NCBI RefSeq assembly: GCF_030816475.1
Contig: NZ_JAUSXF010000001.1
Span: forward strand, 682,001 to 746,000
Length of the DNA: 64,000 nucleotides
Direction of reading: 5' to 3'
DNA from: Arthrobacter pascens
GTDB taxonomy: Bacteria > Actinomycetota > Actinomycetes > Actinomycetales > Micrococcaceae
Under the pieces are notes generated by a model. It saw nothing but the letters and a program-made list of their open reading frames with translations. It searched no databases and was not told where the DNA came from. This document shows, piece after piece, positions 17,359 to 25,967 of this stretch (the first letter of the stretch is position 1; every line of letters starts with the position of its first letter). The position numbers were made by a program, and so were the translations under genes.

Positions 17359-18489
17359 TCACAGGCCGTTGGCGGCAGCGTACTGGGCAAGCCGGCCTTC
17401 CCTGAGCGCGGCGGCGACGCCGGCGATCCTTCCATAGTCGGGCAACACCACCGATGCCCCGCCAATGGTGCCAACCCCCGCTGTCGGTAGTGTGACAAAG
17501 GTGCTGGCATTGTAGTCCAGACCGCGCATGCCGTACGCGAGGATTGCCACTGTCATGGCATCGAAGCCCTGGTCCACGGTAAGCCATGGCCCGGACAGAG
17601 CCACCAGGCTACGGACAACATTGGGGTCGTTCAAGTGTCCGCCGCTGGTCAGCTTCGCAAGCAGGGCGCGGAGGAACGTCTGTTGGTTGCGTACCCGCTG
17701 ATAGTCGCCGTCAACGAACGAATAGCGTTCGCGGACAAACTCGAGCGCCGCCTGTCCGTCCAGATGATTCAGGCCCTGATTGAAGACATGGTGGGTCTCG
17801 AAGCTGGCCTGGAAGGGGATGGGGACATCCACGTCAATGCCGCCAAGCGCGTCAGTCAGGGCCCTAAAGCCGCCGAAGTCCAGCATCACGGTGTGATCTA
17901 TGTGCGTGCCCATCAAGGACTCAACGGTCCGCACCGTCATTGGTATGCCGCCCACTTGGAGTCCCGTGTTGATCTTGGAAGCCCCGTACCCGGGGATGTT
18001 CACCCACAGGTCCCGCATGATGGAAACGACCTGTATGGTGCGGTGGTCCGCCGGGACGTGGACCACCATGAGGGCGTCCGAGCGGTGGTCCTGGGACTCG
18101 CCCGTGGCCAGGGTTTGGGCTGCCTGCTCGCGGGCATTACCGCGGCTGTCGCTGCCGATGATCAGGATGTTCATGTCTCCCGGCGCAAGCTCCGGGATGG
18201 GCTCCGGCGGCGGGGGAGGGGCGGGCGTCGGCTCCGGCGTCGGAGTCTCGGACGGAGTCGGAGTCGGGGTTTCGGTAGGCTGGACGGTTTGGGCGGCGGC
18301 ACTCGTCGAGGTGGACGCCGGACGGTTGAAGACCAAGGCGGCCACGGCAACCCCGACCACCAGGACAAGTGTCAGGAGAGCAGCGATAAGGCGCCGTCGT
18401 CGAACGCCCGCATCCGGCCCGGGCGGGCCGGACGGTCCGGGGGCGGATGGTTCTCGGCCGGATGGTTCTGGGCCGGTCGGGGTGCTCAC
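17359..18489 (-). CDS. LytR-CpsA-Psr (LCP) family protein, copy 2
   Basis: A 376-residue cell-wall glycopolymer ligase candidate. A cytoplasmic Pro-rich start, one membrane helix (LIAALLTLVLVVGVAVAALVF), a Thr/Pro-rich spacer, then the LCP domain with NILIIGSDSRGN, RSDALMVVHVPAD, SIMRDLWVNIPGYG and FVRERYSFVDGDYQRVRNQQ. LCP enzymes transfer undecaprenyl-linked polymers to peptidoglycan. GTG start with GGAGG four bases upstream. It follows a paralogous LCP gene by 15 bp, so a tandem duplication in one operon. Confidence 0.9.
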   Translation of the reverse strand: MSTPTGPEPSGREPSAPGPSGPPGPDAGVRRRRLIAALLTLVLVVGVAVAALVFNRPASTSTSAAAQTVQPTETPTPTPSETPTPEPTPAPPPPPEPIPELAPGDMNILIIGSDSRGNAREQAAQTLATGESQDHRSDALMVVHVPADHRTIQVVSIMRDLWVNIPGYGASKINTGLQVGGIPMTVRTVESLMGTHIDHTVMLDFGGFRALTDALGGIDVDVPIPFQASFETHHVFNQGLNHLDGQAALEFVRERYSFVDGDYQRVRNQQTFLRALLAKLTSGGHLNDPNVVRSLVALSGPWLTVDQGFDAMTVAILAYGMRGLDYNASTFVTLPTAGVGTIGGASVVLPDYGRIAGVAAALREGRLAQYAAANGL

Positions 18490-18504
18490 GGTGCCTCCAT
18501 GGCA

Positions 18505-19629
18505 TCAGTTTCCGCCCTGGAGGCCGTTCGCCGCTACATAGCCGCGCAGCGTGTCGGTTTCCATGGCCTGGGAGATGGCGCCTATGGCCAGCGGATCAGT
18601 CAGCACGATTGACTGGCCATCGGCGGAGGTGCCGGTGCCCAGCGTGGGGAGCGTGAACATCACCATGTCCTGGCGCCGCACGTCCTTCAGTTCTATCGCC
18701 AGTCCGGCGAGGGCGGCAGCATCCAGGCCGGAGTCCACGCTGATGAACGGGGCGATGGCGCTGACAACTCCGTGGACTTTGAGCGGGTTGAGCAGCGTGT
18801 CGGCGCTCAGGTTCTTAGCCAGCAGCGCCTGCACGAAAGCCTGTTGGTTGCGTACCCGCTGGTAGTCGCCGTCCGCGAACGCATAGCGCTCGCGGACGAA
18901 CTCCAGGGCGTGCTTGCCGTCGAGGGTGTTCTTGCCCGCCGGGAAGGAGACCTCGTCGTGGAAGGACACGAACGGCTGCCGGATGTCCACTTCCACCCCG
19001 CCCAGGGCATCCGTCATACCGACGAAGCCTTCGAAGTCGATCATGGCCACGTGGTCGATCCGCTGGCCGAAGATGGATTCAACGGTCTGCACCATGAGGG
19101 GCACGCCGCCGTAGGCCAGTGCGGCGTTGATCTTGGCCTGGCCATGACCGGGGATCGCTACCCACAGGTCCCGCATCAGGGAGATGGAGTAGATCTTGGA
19201 GCGGTCGGCGGGGATGTGAACCAGCATGAGGGTATCGGCGCGCTGGTTGGATCCGGCTCCGGATACGGCCTCCTGCGGGGTAGCGCCGCGGCTGTCACTT
19301 CCCATGACCAGGATGTTCATCGGCCGGCGTGAGCCCGGGTCACCCGTTGTGGCGGGCGGAACCGCGCCGGCCACGCTTCCTGCCCCGTTCGGCCCCGGCC
19401 CTTGGAGAGCGGCTGGCTGCGGCCTGGTGGATTCGTCGGGGAAGGCGTTATCGATCTTGGTGGTCTCTGAATCGAAGATGCGGCCCAGGCTGAAAAGGTA
19501 GGCTCCTGCCGACGCCGGAATGAGCAGCACCAGGGCCAGGAGCACCAGCAGGACTGTCCGGAGCGGACGGCGGCGGCGCGCAGAATCGCCCGGAGTGGCG
19601 GTGCTGGCGTGCTCGGACGTGGTGCCCAT
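18505..19629 (-). CDS. LytR-CpsA-Psr (LCP) family protein, copy 1
   Basis: A 374-residue paralogue of the downstream gene. Membrane anchor TVLLVLLALVLLIPASAGAYLF, then LCP motifs NILVMGSDSRGA, RADTLMLVHIPAD, SLMRDLWVAIPGHG and FVRERYAFADGDYQRVRNQQ. The likely role is attaching a secondary cell-wall polymer. No ribosome site precedes the ATG; TAATTT lies about seven bases upstream, consistent with a leaderless mRNA. The downstream LCP and the nearby tyrosine phosphatase suggest a cell-surface polysaccharide setting. Confidence 0.9.
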   Translation of the reverse strand: MGTTSEHASTATPGDSARRRRPLRTVLLVLLALVLLIPASAGAYLFSLGRIFDSETTKIDNAFPDESTRPQPAALQGPGPNGAGSVAGAVPPATTGDPGSRRPMNILVMGSDSRGATPQEAVSGAGSNQRADTLMLVHIPADRSKIYSISLMRDLWVAIPGHGQAKINAALAYGGVPLMVQTVESIFGQRIDHVAMIDFEGFVGMTDALGGVEVDIRQPFVSFHDEVSFPAGKNTLDGKHALEFVRERYAFADGDYQRVRNQQAFVQALLAKNLSADTLLNPLKVHGVVSAIAPFISVDSGLDAAALAGLAIELKDVRRQDMVMFTLPTLGTGTSADGQSIVLTDPLAIGAISQAMETDTLRGYVAANGLQGGN

Positions 19630-19731
19630 TGGGGAAAATTAGCACCGGCGTCGGGGCCCCCACATCAGGGGAATCCGCAGAAAACCCGCACAATAAACCA
19701 CAGTCAGCCGGACGACGACGGCGGCACGCTT

Positions 19732-20379
19732 TCAGGCGGGGGCGTTCAGCCGTGCGTGGCGCAGGATGGAGACGATCGCGGGGGCCAGTTCGTCTTCCAT
19801 CTGGCGGTAGGTTTCCGGTCCGCGGCGGTACGGGTCAATGATGTCGTTCTCGGAAGGGTCAGCCGGCAGTGACAGGTGCCGGACCGACGCAGCGCGGGCA
19901 GGTAGCCCCCGCCAGAAGTCGACGTGGGCGGCCATCGGGTCTGCTTCCTCCTGCGCCAACGGGGCTGAAGCAGGGGAGGAAGCAGCGGCGCGATCGTCCA
20001 GGACATCCAGCATCCGGGCGAACTCGCGGATGGTGAAGGTGCGTTTCAGAAGGGAGGCGTCGAGCTGAAGCACGTCGCCGCGGTGGCCGGAGGTCATAGT
20101 GAGGACCAGGTCCACGCCGCGCAGGATCCTGCTGGTCAGCTGCCGAGCGGCGAAGTTCTCGGGATTGCCGCCGAAGGTCCTGACCATATCCGCTGAAGGC
20201 GGCTGCATGGGCTCGCCCACCATGGCGCGCGTGCCGGCGCTCGTCACAACGAATCCTCCCGGCACCACCTGGTCCAGTCCCGCCTGCAGCAGCCGCTCCG
20301 CCGCAGGGGAGCGGCAGATGTTGCCTGTGCAGACAGTCAGGATCCTCACGTGTGCGGGGGCGAATGCGGGGGATTCCAA
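19732..20379 (-). CDS. Low-molecular-weight protein tyrosine phosphatase
   Basis: The P-loop VRILTVCTGNICRSP carries the Cys-x5-Arg-Ser signature. The C-terminal catalytic Asp is expected in IIDPYRRGPETYRQM (canonical DP[YF]). The length is typical with an insertion. Such enzymes act on tyrosine autokinases in polysaccharide export or on stress proteins. I placed the start at TTG 20379 because GGAAAGAG lies six bases upstream; GTG 20424 or GTG 20349 are alternatives. It lies just upstream of the LCP pair, on the same strand. Confidence 0.82.
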   Translation of the reverse strand: MESPAFAPAHVRILTVCTGNICRSPAAERLLQAGLDQVVPGGFVVTSAGTRAMVGEPMQPPSADMVRTFGGNPENFAARQLTSRILRGVDLVLTMTSGHRGDVLQLDASLLKRTFTIREFARMLDVLDDRAAASSPASAPLAQEEADPMAAHVDFWRGLPARAASVRHLSLPADPSENDIIDPYRRGPETYRQMEDELAPAIVSILRHARLNAPA

Positions 20380-20432
20380 GAAGTACTCTTTCCAGCCGGT
20401 GCGCCGGACCTGTCTGGTCCGCACTTTTCAAC

Positions 20433-21128
20433 TTAACACGTGAAGGTGCGGCTACTGCCCAAGCCGTGTGCCGCCGTCGTACTTTCCGGCTGATGCTGAG
20501 CCAGGATAGAGCGGGTTTGCTCACTAATGTCCGCGAGGACCTCCTCCACGGAACGGTCAATATAGACAGCGGCGGTGGTGCTCAGGTGCAGGATGGCTGA
20601 GATCACCCGGGCTAGCGTCCGGGCATCCTTTGAACTGATTCCATCGCGACGAGAGAGCACGTTTGAGACAGCGTCCTCCAAACGAGCGGCCAGCATGAGT
20701 CCTTCACGCCGATAAGGCTCTCCGGGATCACCGAAAACGAGTTCGTGCAGATAGGTGGGGCCGTTCTCGAGGTGCTCGCGCAGGCACGCCACCACTGGTT
20801 GCATCAGTGCCAGTAGTTCATCCACGGTCCCGGTGTTGTCCCCCTCCTCGTCCCTCGCTTTGTCCTTGGCCTTGTCCGCCCCTGCCACGCCCTCATCGAG
20901 CGCCGCGGCGAACTTCCGGTTTTGCACCATGATCAGCAATTCCGCTTTTGTCGCGGCGTACAGGTACAGGGTTCCGATGGCGACGTCGGCCTGGTCGGCA
21001 ATCTGCTGCGTTGTCACCCGTCTCACGCCATGCAGCGCGAAGAGATCCCTGGCGGCGAGCATGATGCGTTCCCGTTTGTCCTGCTTTCCGCGCTCACGGC
21101 GCCCGGGCGCCCGGCTTTCACTGCACAT
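20433..21128 (-). CDS. TetR family regulator of the hydrolase/oxidoreductase island, copy 1
   Basis: 231 residues from ATG 21128 (AGAGAGG five bases upstream). The N-terminal HTH is VTTQQIADQADVAIGTLYLYAATKAELL. The paralogue at 25968-26573 has nearly the same recognition helix. It diverges from the alpha/beta hydrolase gene, and a palindrome in the shared promoter (21149-21184) is the likely autoregulatory operator. The ligand is probably a hydrophobic substrate of the island; this is inference. Confidence 0.88.
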   Translation of the reverse strand: MCSESRAPGRRERGKQDKRERIMLAARDLFALHGVRRVTTQQIADQADVAIGTLYLYAATKAELLIMVQNRKFAAALDEGVAGADKAKDKARDEEGDNTGTVDELLALMQPVVACLREHLENGPTYLHELVFGDPGEPYRREGLMLAARLEDAVSNVLSRRDGISSKDARTLARVISAILHLSTTAAVYIDRSVEEVLADISEQTRSILAQHQPESTTAAHGLGSSRTFTC

Positions 21129-21148
21129 GGCAACCTCTCTTGACATCA

Positions 21149-21184
21149 TTACTGAGTGCGCTCATAATTGAGTTTACTCGGTAA
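21149..21184. promoter_or_regulatory. TetR operator 1
   Basis: A long palindrome between tetR1 and the first hydrolase. Outer arms TTACTGAGT and ACTCGGTAA match at 8 of 9; the centre is CTCATAATTGAG (21161-21172). The same core with one change, CTCATAAGTGAG, occurs before tetR2 at 25924-25935. Confidence 0.65.
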
Positions 21185-21211
21185 ATCGAGGAAAGCCATT
21201 AGGAGCCAGGA

Positions 21212-22063
21212 ATGACAGAGCTACTCTGCACCCCGAGCCAGCGAACTGCGCCGACGTTGAGTATCTCGGTGGCAGGGACAAAATTCGCCTATCGTGAACT
21301 TGGCTCCCGGACAGACATCCCGTTGGTTGTCCTGACTCATCTGGCCGCCAATCTGGATAGCTGGGATCCACGGCTCCTCGACGGCTTGGCTGAGGACCGC
21401 CGCGTGATTGCCCTTGACTACCGCGGGGTGGGCAACTCCACAGGTAAGGTTCGCGACTCCATCGAGGACATGGCTGAGGACATGGCCGCAGTGATCCATG
21501 CCCTCGGATACGACCGGATCGATCTGTTCGGGCTGTCAATGGGCGGCATGGTCGGCCAGGCGATGGCCGCAGAGATGCCGGAGCTGATCGACCGGCTCAT
21601 CCTGGCCGGCTCCGGCCCCGCCGGGGGACCGGGGCTCACCGCGATGACCCGCGTCTTCATGAAGACGGCCTTGCGGGCAGCCATCACCTTCCAGGATCCA
21701 AGGACGCTGCTGTTTTTCACCCGCACCCCCGCCGGGAAGAAGGCAGCGGGCGAGTATCTCGCCCGGTTGAAGGAGCGCACTACCGGACGCGATAGGCCAG
21801 TCACCCCGAGGGTCTACCGCGCCCAATTGGCCGCGGTGCGCCGATGGGGCCTGCAGCAGCCGGCCGGTCGTTCGCAGTTCGCTGGCCCGGCGCTCATTTT
21901 CCACGGGGACAGCGACCTCATGGTTCCGCCCGCGAACGCCACCGCCCTCACAGGGCAGCTACCAACCGCGGCACTCACTCTTTTCCCGGATTCCGGTCAT
22001 GGCGCCGCCTTCCAACACCATTCCGCGTTCATCGACGCGGCCCGCGTCTTCCTCCGCCGATAA
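21212..22063 (+). CDS. Alpha/beta hydrolase, copy 1
   Basis: A 283-residue hydrolase. The oxyanion-side strand is LVVLTHLAANLDSWDP (HL-A instead of HG). Nucleophile elbow GLSMGG, acid in GDSDLMVPP, and His in DSGHGAAFQ. AGGAGCCAGG precedes the ATG. A paralogue lies at 23161-24027. Esterase, lactonase or C-C hydrolase activity is possible. First gene of a plus-strand operon: hydrolase, MDR, hydrolase, enoyl-CoA hydratase. Confidence 0.88.
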   Translation: MTELLCTPSQRTAPTLSISVAGTKFAYRELGSRTDIPLVVLTHLAANLDSWDPRLLDGLAEDRRVIALDYRGVGNSTGKVRDSIEDMAEDMAAVIHALGYDRIDLFGLSMGGMVGQAMAAEMPELIDRLILAGSGPAGGPGLTAMTRVFMKTALRAAITFQDPRTLLFFTRTPAGKKAAGEYLARLKERTTGRDRPVTPRVYRAQLAAVRRWGLQQPAGRSQFAGPALIFHGDSDLMVPPANATALTGQLPTAALTLFPDSGHGAAFQHHSAFIDAARVFLRR

Positions 22064-22104
22064 CGGAAAACCAAGCACTTCACACAGAAATAGGAGCAAC
22101 AAAT

Positions 22105-23100
22105 ATGAGAGCCTTCGTCATCAACAAGTACAAGGGCCCGCTGCAGGAATCAGATGTCCCCGAGCCAACGGTTGGGGAGCGTGACGTGCTCGTACAGGTG
22201 CAGGCCGCAGGCCTGAACGTGCTCGATGCGAAGATCCGCGCAGGCGAGTTCAAGCAGGTCCTGCCCTACAAGCTTCCCTTAATCCCTGGCAACGATGTCG
22301 CCGGAACCGTCATCCGTGTCGGCTCGAAGGTCCGCGCCTTCAATCCCGGCGACGAGGTCTATGCACGGCCCCACCAGGACCGCATCGGTACGTTCGCCGA
22401 GCGGATCGCCGTCGACGAGGCCGATCTGGCCCTGAAGCCGGCCTCGATCACTATGGAGGAGGCAGGTTCCCTGCCCTTGGTCGCATTGACCGCGTGGCAG
22501 GCCCTCGTTGAGCTCGGCAACGTGCAGCCAGGACAGAAGGTCCTTATCCACGCCGGCGCTGGCGGAGTCGGGTCCATCGCGATCCAGCTCGCGAAGCACC
22601 TCGGTGCCACGGTCGCCACAACAGCGAGTGCCGGAAACCTGGATTTCGTCCGGGAGCTAGGTGCCGACATTGTCATCGATTACCGCAGCCAGGACTTCGA
22701 ACAGCTCCTGAGCGGCTACGACCTGGTGCTGGACAGCCTGGGCGGACAAAACCTGCAAAAGTCCCTGCGCGTCCTCAAGCCCGGCGGCAAAGCCATCGGG
22801 ATCTCCGGACCTCCGGACCCGGCCTTTGCACGGGAAGCAGGCATGAATCCACTATTGCGGCTGGCCGTTGCGGGCCTTAGTGCAGGCGTCCGCCGTCAAG
22901 CGAAGAAACTTGGCGTGAGCTACGAGTTCCTGTTCATGCGCGCCAGCGGCGACCAGCTGCGTCACATCACAGCACTCATCGACAACGGCTCTCTGCGCCC
23001 TGTCGTCGGACGGGTCTTCCCCTTCGATCAGACCGCCGAAGCCCTCCAGGGGCTGGAAATGGGCGGCATCCGTGGCAAAGCCGTCATCAGCAATCCCTGA
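22105..23100 (+). CDS. NADP-dependent MDR oxidoreductase (quinone oxidoreductase-like, zinc-free)
   Basis: 331 residues from ATG 22105 (TAGGAG upstream). It has the GroES-like N-terminal domain (PGNDVAGTVIRVGSKVRAF) and the Rossmann motif HAGAGGVGSIAIQLAKHLGA, whose AGGVG is typical of NADPH quinone/enone reductases. The Cys/His zinc ligands of alcohol dehydrogenases are absent. It reduces an enone or quinone-like intermediate, by family. It sits between two hydrolase paralogues. Confidence 0.88.
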   Translation: MRAFVINKYKGPLQESDVPEPTVGERDVLVQVQAAGLNVLDAKIRAGEFKQVLPYKLPLIPGNDVAGTVIRVGSKVRAFNPGDEVYARPHQDRIGTFAERIAVDEADLALKPASITMEEAGSLPLVALTAWQALVELGNVQPGQKVLIHAGAGGVGSIAIQLAKHLGATVATTASAGNLDFVRELGADIVIDYRSQDFEQLLSGYDLVLDSLGGQNLQKSLRVLKPGGKAIGISGPPDPAFAREAGMNPLLRLAVAGLSAGVRRQAKKLGVSYEFLFMRASGDQLRHITALIDNGSLRPVVGRVFPFDQTAEALQGLEMGGIRGKAVISNP

Positions 23101-23160
23101 GCGCAGCGGGCAGCTGAACAACCTTAACCCCACTTCAACAACACTTACGGGAGCACCATC

Positions 23161-24027
23161 ATGAATACGCGTGAGCCTTCGAAAGAACCCGTCATCACGT
23201 CCTACGCCAAAGCGCCGTCCCGCACCATCAATGCCGGAGGCACCAGCTACGCATATCGGGAACTCGGACCTAAGGGCGGGGTCCCCGTCATTTTCTTTGT
23301 CCATCTCGCGGCGACCCTGGATAACTGGGATCCGCGCATCATTGACCTCATCGCGAAGAACCACCACGTCATCACGTTCAACAACAAGGGTGTCGGCGCC
23401 TCCACCGGCCAGGTGCCCGACAGTATCGAGGCGATGGCAGACGACGCCTACAGTTTCATCAAGGCACTCGGATTCGGAAAGATCGACGTCTTCTCGTTCT
23501 CCCTCGGCGGCATGGTTGCCCAGGCGCTGATCCTCAAGCACCCGGAGCTCGTCCGGAAGCTCATCCTCACCGGCACGGGACCCCGGGGCGGCAAAGACAT
23601 GGACAAGGTCATCGGAACTACCTACTACGACATACTTCGCGCTGCCCTGACCCGGTCCGACGCCAAGGAATTCCTGTTCTTCAACCGGGACAGCGCAGGC
23701 AAACAGGCCGCCAAAGCCTTCGTGAAACGGCTGGAGGAGCGCACCGCGGACCGCGATGCGCCCATCAAGATCAAAGCCTTCCGGACCCAACTGAAGGCCA
23801 TCAGGAATTGGGGGCGCGGAAAGTCTGCTGACCTGTCCAGGATCACCCAACCCACCCTGATCGCCAACGGGGACAATGACCGGATGGTCCCCTCTGTTCT
23901 CTCCGAGGATCTGCACCGCCGCATTAACGGTTCCGAGCTGATCATCTACCCCGGCTCCGGCCACGGAGGCATCTTCCAGTTCCACGACAAGTTCGCCCCG
24001 GTCGCCGTCGAGTTCCTCGCCCGCTGA
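23161..24027 (+). CDS. Alpha/beta hydrolase, copy 2
   Basis: A 288-residue paralogue of the 21212 hydrolase, with a shared framework such as TSYAYRELGPKGGVPVIFFV and HLAATLDNWDPR. The nucleophile elbow reads FSFSLGG, so the first Gly of GxSxG is Ser. The acid is in GDNDRMVPS and the His in GSGHGGIFQ. Activity is likely retained since the second Gly pair is intact. GGGAG precedes the ATG. Tandem divergence within the operon suggests two related ester substrates. Confidence 0.87.
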   Translation: MNTREPSKEPVITSYAKAPSRTINAGGTSYAYRELGPKGGVPVIFFVHLAATLDNWDPRIIDLIAKNHHVITFNNKGVGASTGQVPDSIEAMADDAYSFIKALGFGKIDVFSFSLGGMVAQALILKHPELVRKLILTGTGPRGGKDMDKVIGTTYYDILRAALTRSDAKEFLFFNRDSAGKQAAKAFVKRLEERTADRDAPIKIKAFRTQLKAIRNWGRGKSADLSRITQPTLIANGDNDRMVPSVLSEDLHRRINGSELIIYPGSGHGGIFQFHDKFAPVAVEFLAR

Positions 24028-24103
24028 CGGCACTTGAAACTCGCCGAACGGACGAGCAGGAACTCCCACCTATCCCGATATCGATGCATCTTTGGAGCAG
24101 AAC

Positions 24104-24934
24104 ATGACCGAGCAGAGCACCATCCACTACGAACGCACCTCACCACAGGTCGCGAAGATCACCTTTGCGAACCCGCCCGTGAACCTGATCGCCGGCGAGA
24201 CCGTCCTCCGCCTCACCGGGATCGTCGACGAGTTGGCGACCGATCCCGACATCCAGGTCGTCGTGTTCGACAGCAGCGTGCCCGACTTCTTCTACAACCA
24301 CTTCGACCTGGCCGCGGCTGCCGACTTTCCCGCCCCCGAAGACGAGAAGACATTGCCGGTGTGGACCGACCTGGTCCTGAGGCTTTCCAAGGCCCCCTAC
24401 ATCAGCATCGCCACCATCCGAGGCCGCACCCGTGGCGGAGGCAACGAGCTCGCACTAGCGTTCGACCTGCGCTACGCCAGCCGTGAGAAGGCGATTTTCG
24501 GGCAGCCCGAGGTCGGCAGCGGCCTGCTGCCCGGTGGTGGCGGGACGGAACGGCTTCCACGCACCATCGGTCGTGACCGGGCACTGGAGGTTATCCTCAC
24601 CAGCGCCGACTACGACGCCTCCACCGCCGAGCAATGGGGCTGGGTCACCCGCGCCCTGCCTGACGCCGAGCTGGATGCCTTCGTCGAGAGCATCGTCGCC
24701 CGGCTGGCCTCCTTCGACCGCACATCCCTGGCGTCCGCCAAGTCGATGATCAACAGGGCCTCGCTACCGCCGGACGCGGACCTCGCCGCCGCTTACCGTG
24801 AGTTCGCGCACTCCCTCACCCTGCCTGGATTCCTCGCTCGCGCCGCAGGCAGCCAGGCGCTGGCAGAGCAGGCCGGCATCGAGTTGGAATACCGACTCGG
24901 CGAGTACATCGGCATCGCCAATCAGCGACGCTGA
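24104..24934 (+). CDS. Enoyl-CoA hydratase/isomerase family protein
   Basis: 276 residues from ATG 24104 (GGAG upstream). Crotonase fold: the oxyanion-hole region is TIRGRTRGGGNELALAFDLRYAS, followed by FGQPEVGSGLLPGGGGTERLPR. The family's first catalytic Glu lies in GNELALA, the second position in GQPEVGSG. Its short active-site loop resembles non-beta-oxidation crotonases. It is the last gene of the plus-strand operon and ends at a strong terminator. Substrate unknown. Confidence 0.85.
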   Translation: MTEQSTIHYERTSPQVAKITFANPPVNLIAGETVLRLTGIVDELATDPDIQVVVFDSSVPDFFYNHFDLAAAADFPAPEDEKTLPVWTDLVLRLSKAPYISIATIRGRTRGGGNELALAFDLRYASREKAIFGQPEVGSGLLPGGGGTERLPRTIGRDRALEVILTSADYDASTAEQWGWVTRALPDAELDAFVESIVARLASFDRTSLASAKSMINRASLPPDADLAAAYREFAHSLTLPGFLARAAGSQALAEQAGIELEYRLGEYIGIANQRR

Positions 24935-24950
24935 CACCAGTTACCACGAG

Positions 24951-24980
24951 TGAGGGCCGCAGCATTTGCTGCGGCCCTCA
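24951..24980. terminator. Terminator between convergent operons
   Basis: Perfect 13-bp stem (24951-24963 with 24968-24980, loop ATTT). It can serve the plus-strand operon and the minus-strand SDR genes. Confidence 0.85.
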
Positions 24981-25009
24981 TGCATTCCACGCCACTTCGA
25001 CGGTGAGCG

Positions 25010-25093
25010 TCAGCCCGGTAGAGCGACCGCTGCCGCTTTGCCGATGCCTGAGAAGGCACCCGTCATGAGGGCGACCTGCTGAGTTGCTGTCAT
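25010..25093 (-). pseudogene. N-terminal stub of a second SDR gene
   Basis: ATG 25093 overlaps the stop of the SDR at 25090-25815 as ATGA. The 27 codons read MTATQQVALMTGAFSGIGKA and then run to a stop after ALPG. This is the first strand and the complete cofactor-binding glycine motif (TGxxSGIG) of a classical SDR, whose normal length is about 250 residues. The rest is missing, with the terminator 30 bp further on. Remnant of a deleted second dehydrogenase. Confidence 0.75.
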
Positions 25094-25815
25094 GACTGGC
25101 TCGTGACGTTCGTGCCCTGCAACTGCGGGTAAAGAGCTTCGATGGGAGCGCTGAGCCCGGCCTTGAGCTGGACGGATGTCTCATCCGCGAGCACTTCATA
25201 CTCTCCGGCTTCGACGGCATCCAATACGATGCGGACCAGATCAGCCGGGTCCGTTTTGGGGTCGGTAGTGTGCGCGGCCATTGCGGTGTCAACCCACCCG
25301 ACGTGCACACCCACCACATGGACGCCTTCGGGGGCGAGTTCCAGGCGCAGAGAGTTGGTGGCTGACCAGAGTGCAGCCTTGGTGGCGCTGTAGATGCCTG
25401 CGACGGCGTACCAGCTCAGTGCGGAGTGGATGTCGATGATGACAGAGTCGTCCTTCGCTGAGAGGATCGGTGCGAACGCGCGGGCGAGGAATAGCGGGCC
25501 GAGAAAGTTCGTCTCCACGTTGTTCCGGATTTCCTCATCGGTCTGGGTAAGGATGCCGAAGCTGGCCACGGACGCGCCGGCGTTGTTGACCAACACCGTG
25601 ACGTCGCCCGCCGCCTCAACAGCTGCCTGGATGGAAGCCGGGTCTGTGACGTCGAGGGTGAGCGGGATGATGCGCTCGTCCTCCCAGGTCCGGGGGGTGC
25701 GGGCGGTGGCGTAGACCTTGCTGGCGCCGCGGGTGAGGGCGTCGTGGACGAAGTGCGTTCCGATGCCGCCGTTTGCTCCGGTGACGAGTACGACGGCTCC
25801 ATTAAGTGAGGGCAT
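25090..25815 (-). CDS. SDR family oxidoreductase of the TetR-bracketed island
   Basis: 241 residues. Cofactor motif VLVTGANGGIGTHFV, NNAG, Ser in DIHSALSWY, and catalytic YSATK. The conserved HVVGVHVGWVDTAMA follows. It diverges from tetR2 with about 150 bp between, containing the operator at 25916-25943. It likely oxidises or reduces an intermediate of the same pathway as the hydrolases. Confidence 0.88.
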   Translation of the reverse strand: MPSLNGAVVLVTGANGGIGTHFVHDALTRGASKVYATARTPRTWEDERIIPLTLDVTDPASIQAAVEAAGDVTVLVNNAGASVASFGILTQTDEEIRNNVETNFLGPLFLARAFAPILSAKDDSVIIDIHSALSWYAVAGIYSATKAALWSATNSLRLELAPEGVHVVGVHVGWVDTAMAAHTTDPKTDPADLVRIVLDAVEAGEYEVLADETSVQLKAGLSAPIEALYPQLQGTNVTSQS

Positions 25816-25915
25816 TTTCTTGGACTTTCTTGTCGGGATAATCCGCGCCGGTCAGCGCGCATCGTGTCGAGGAGTCACCTCATGGGAGAATAAAAGTACT
25901 GAGCTCACACAGGAG

Positions 25916-25943
25916 TGACTATACTCATAAGTGAGTGTGGTCA
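25916..25943. promoter_or_regulatory. TetR operator 2
   Basis: Arms TGACTATACTCA and TGAGTGTGGTCA flank TAAG; 10 of 12 pair. The core CTCATAAGTGAG (25924-25935) differs by one base from that of operator 1. It ends 25 bp before tetR2. Confidence 0.65.
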
Positions 25944-25967
25944 GAATGTATTCCCGGAGGAAACGTA

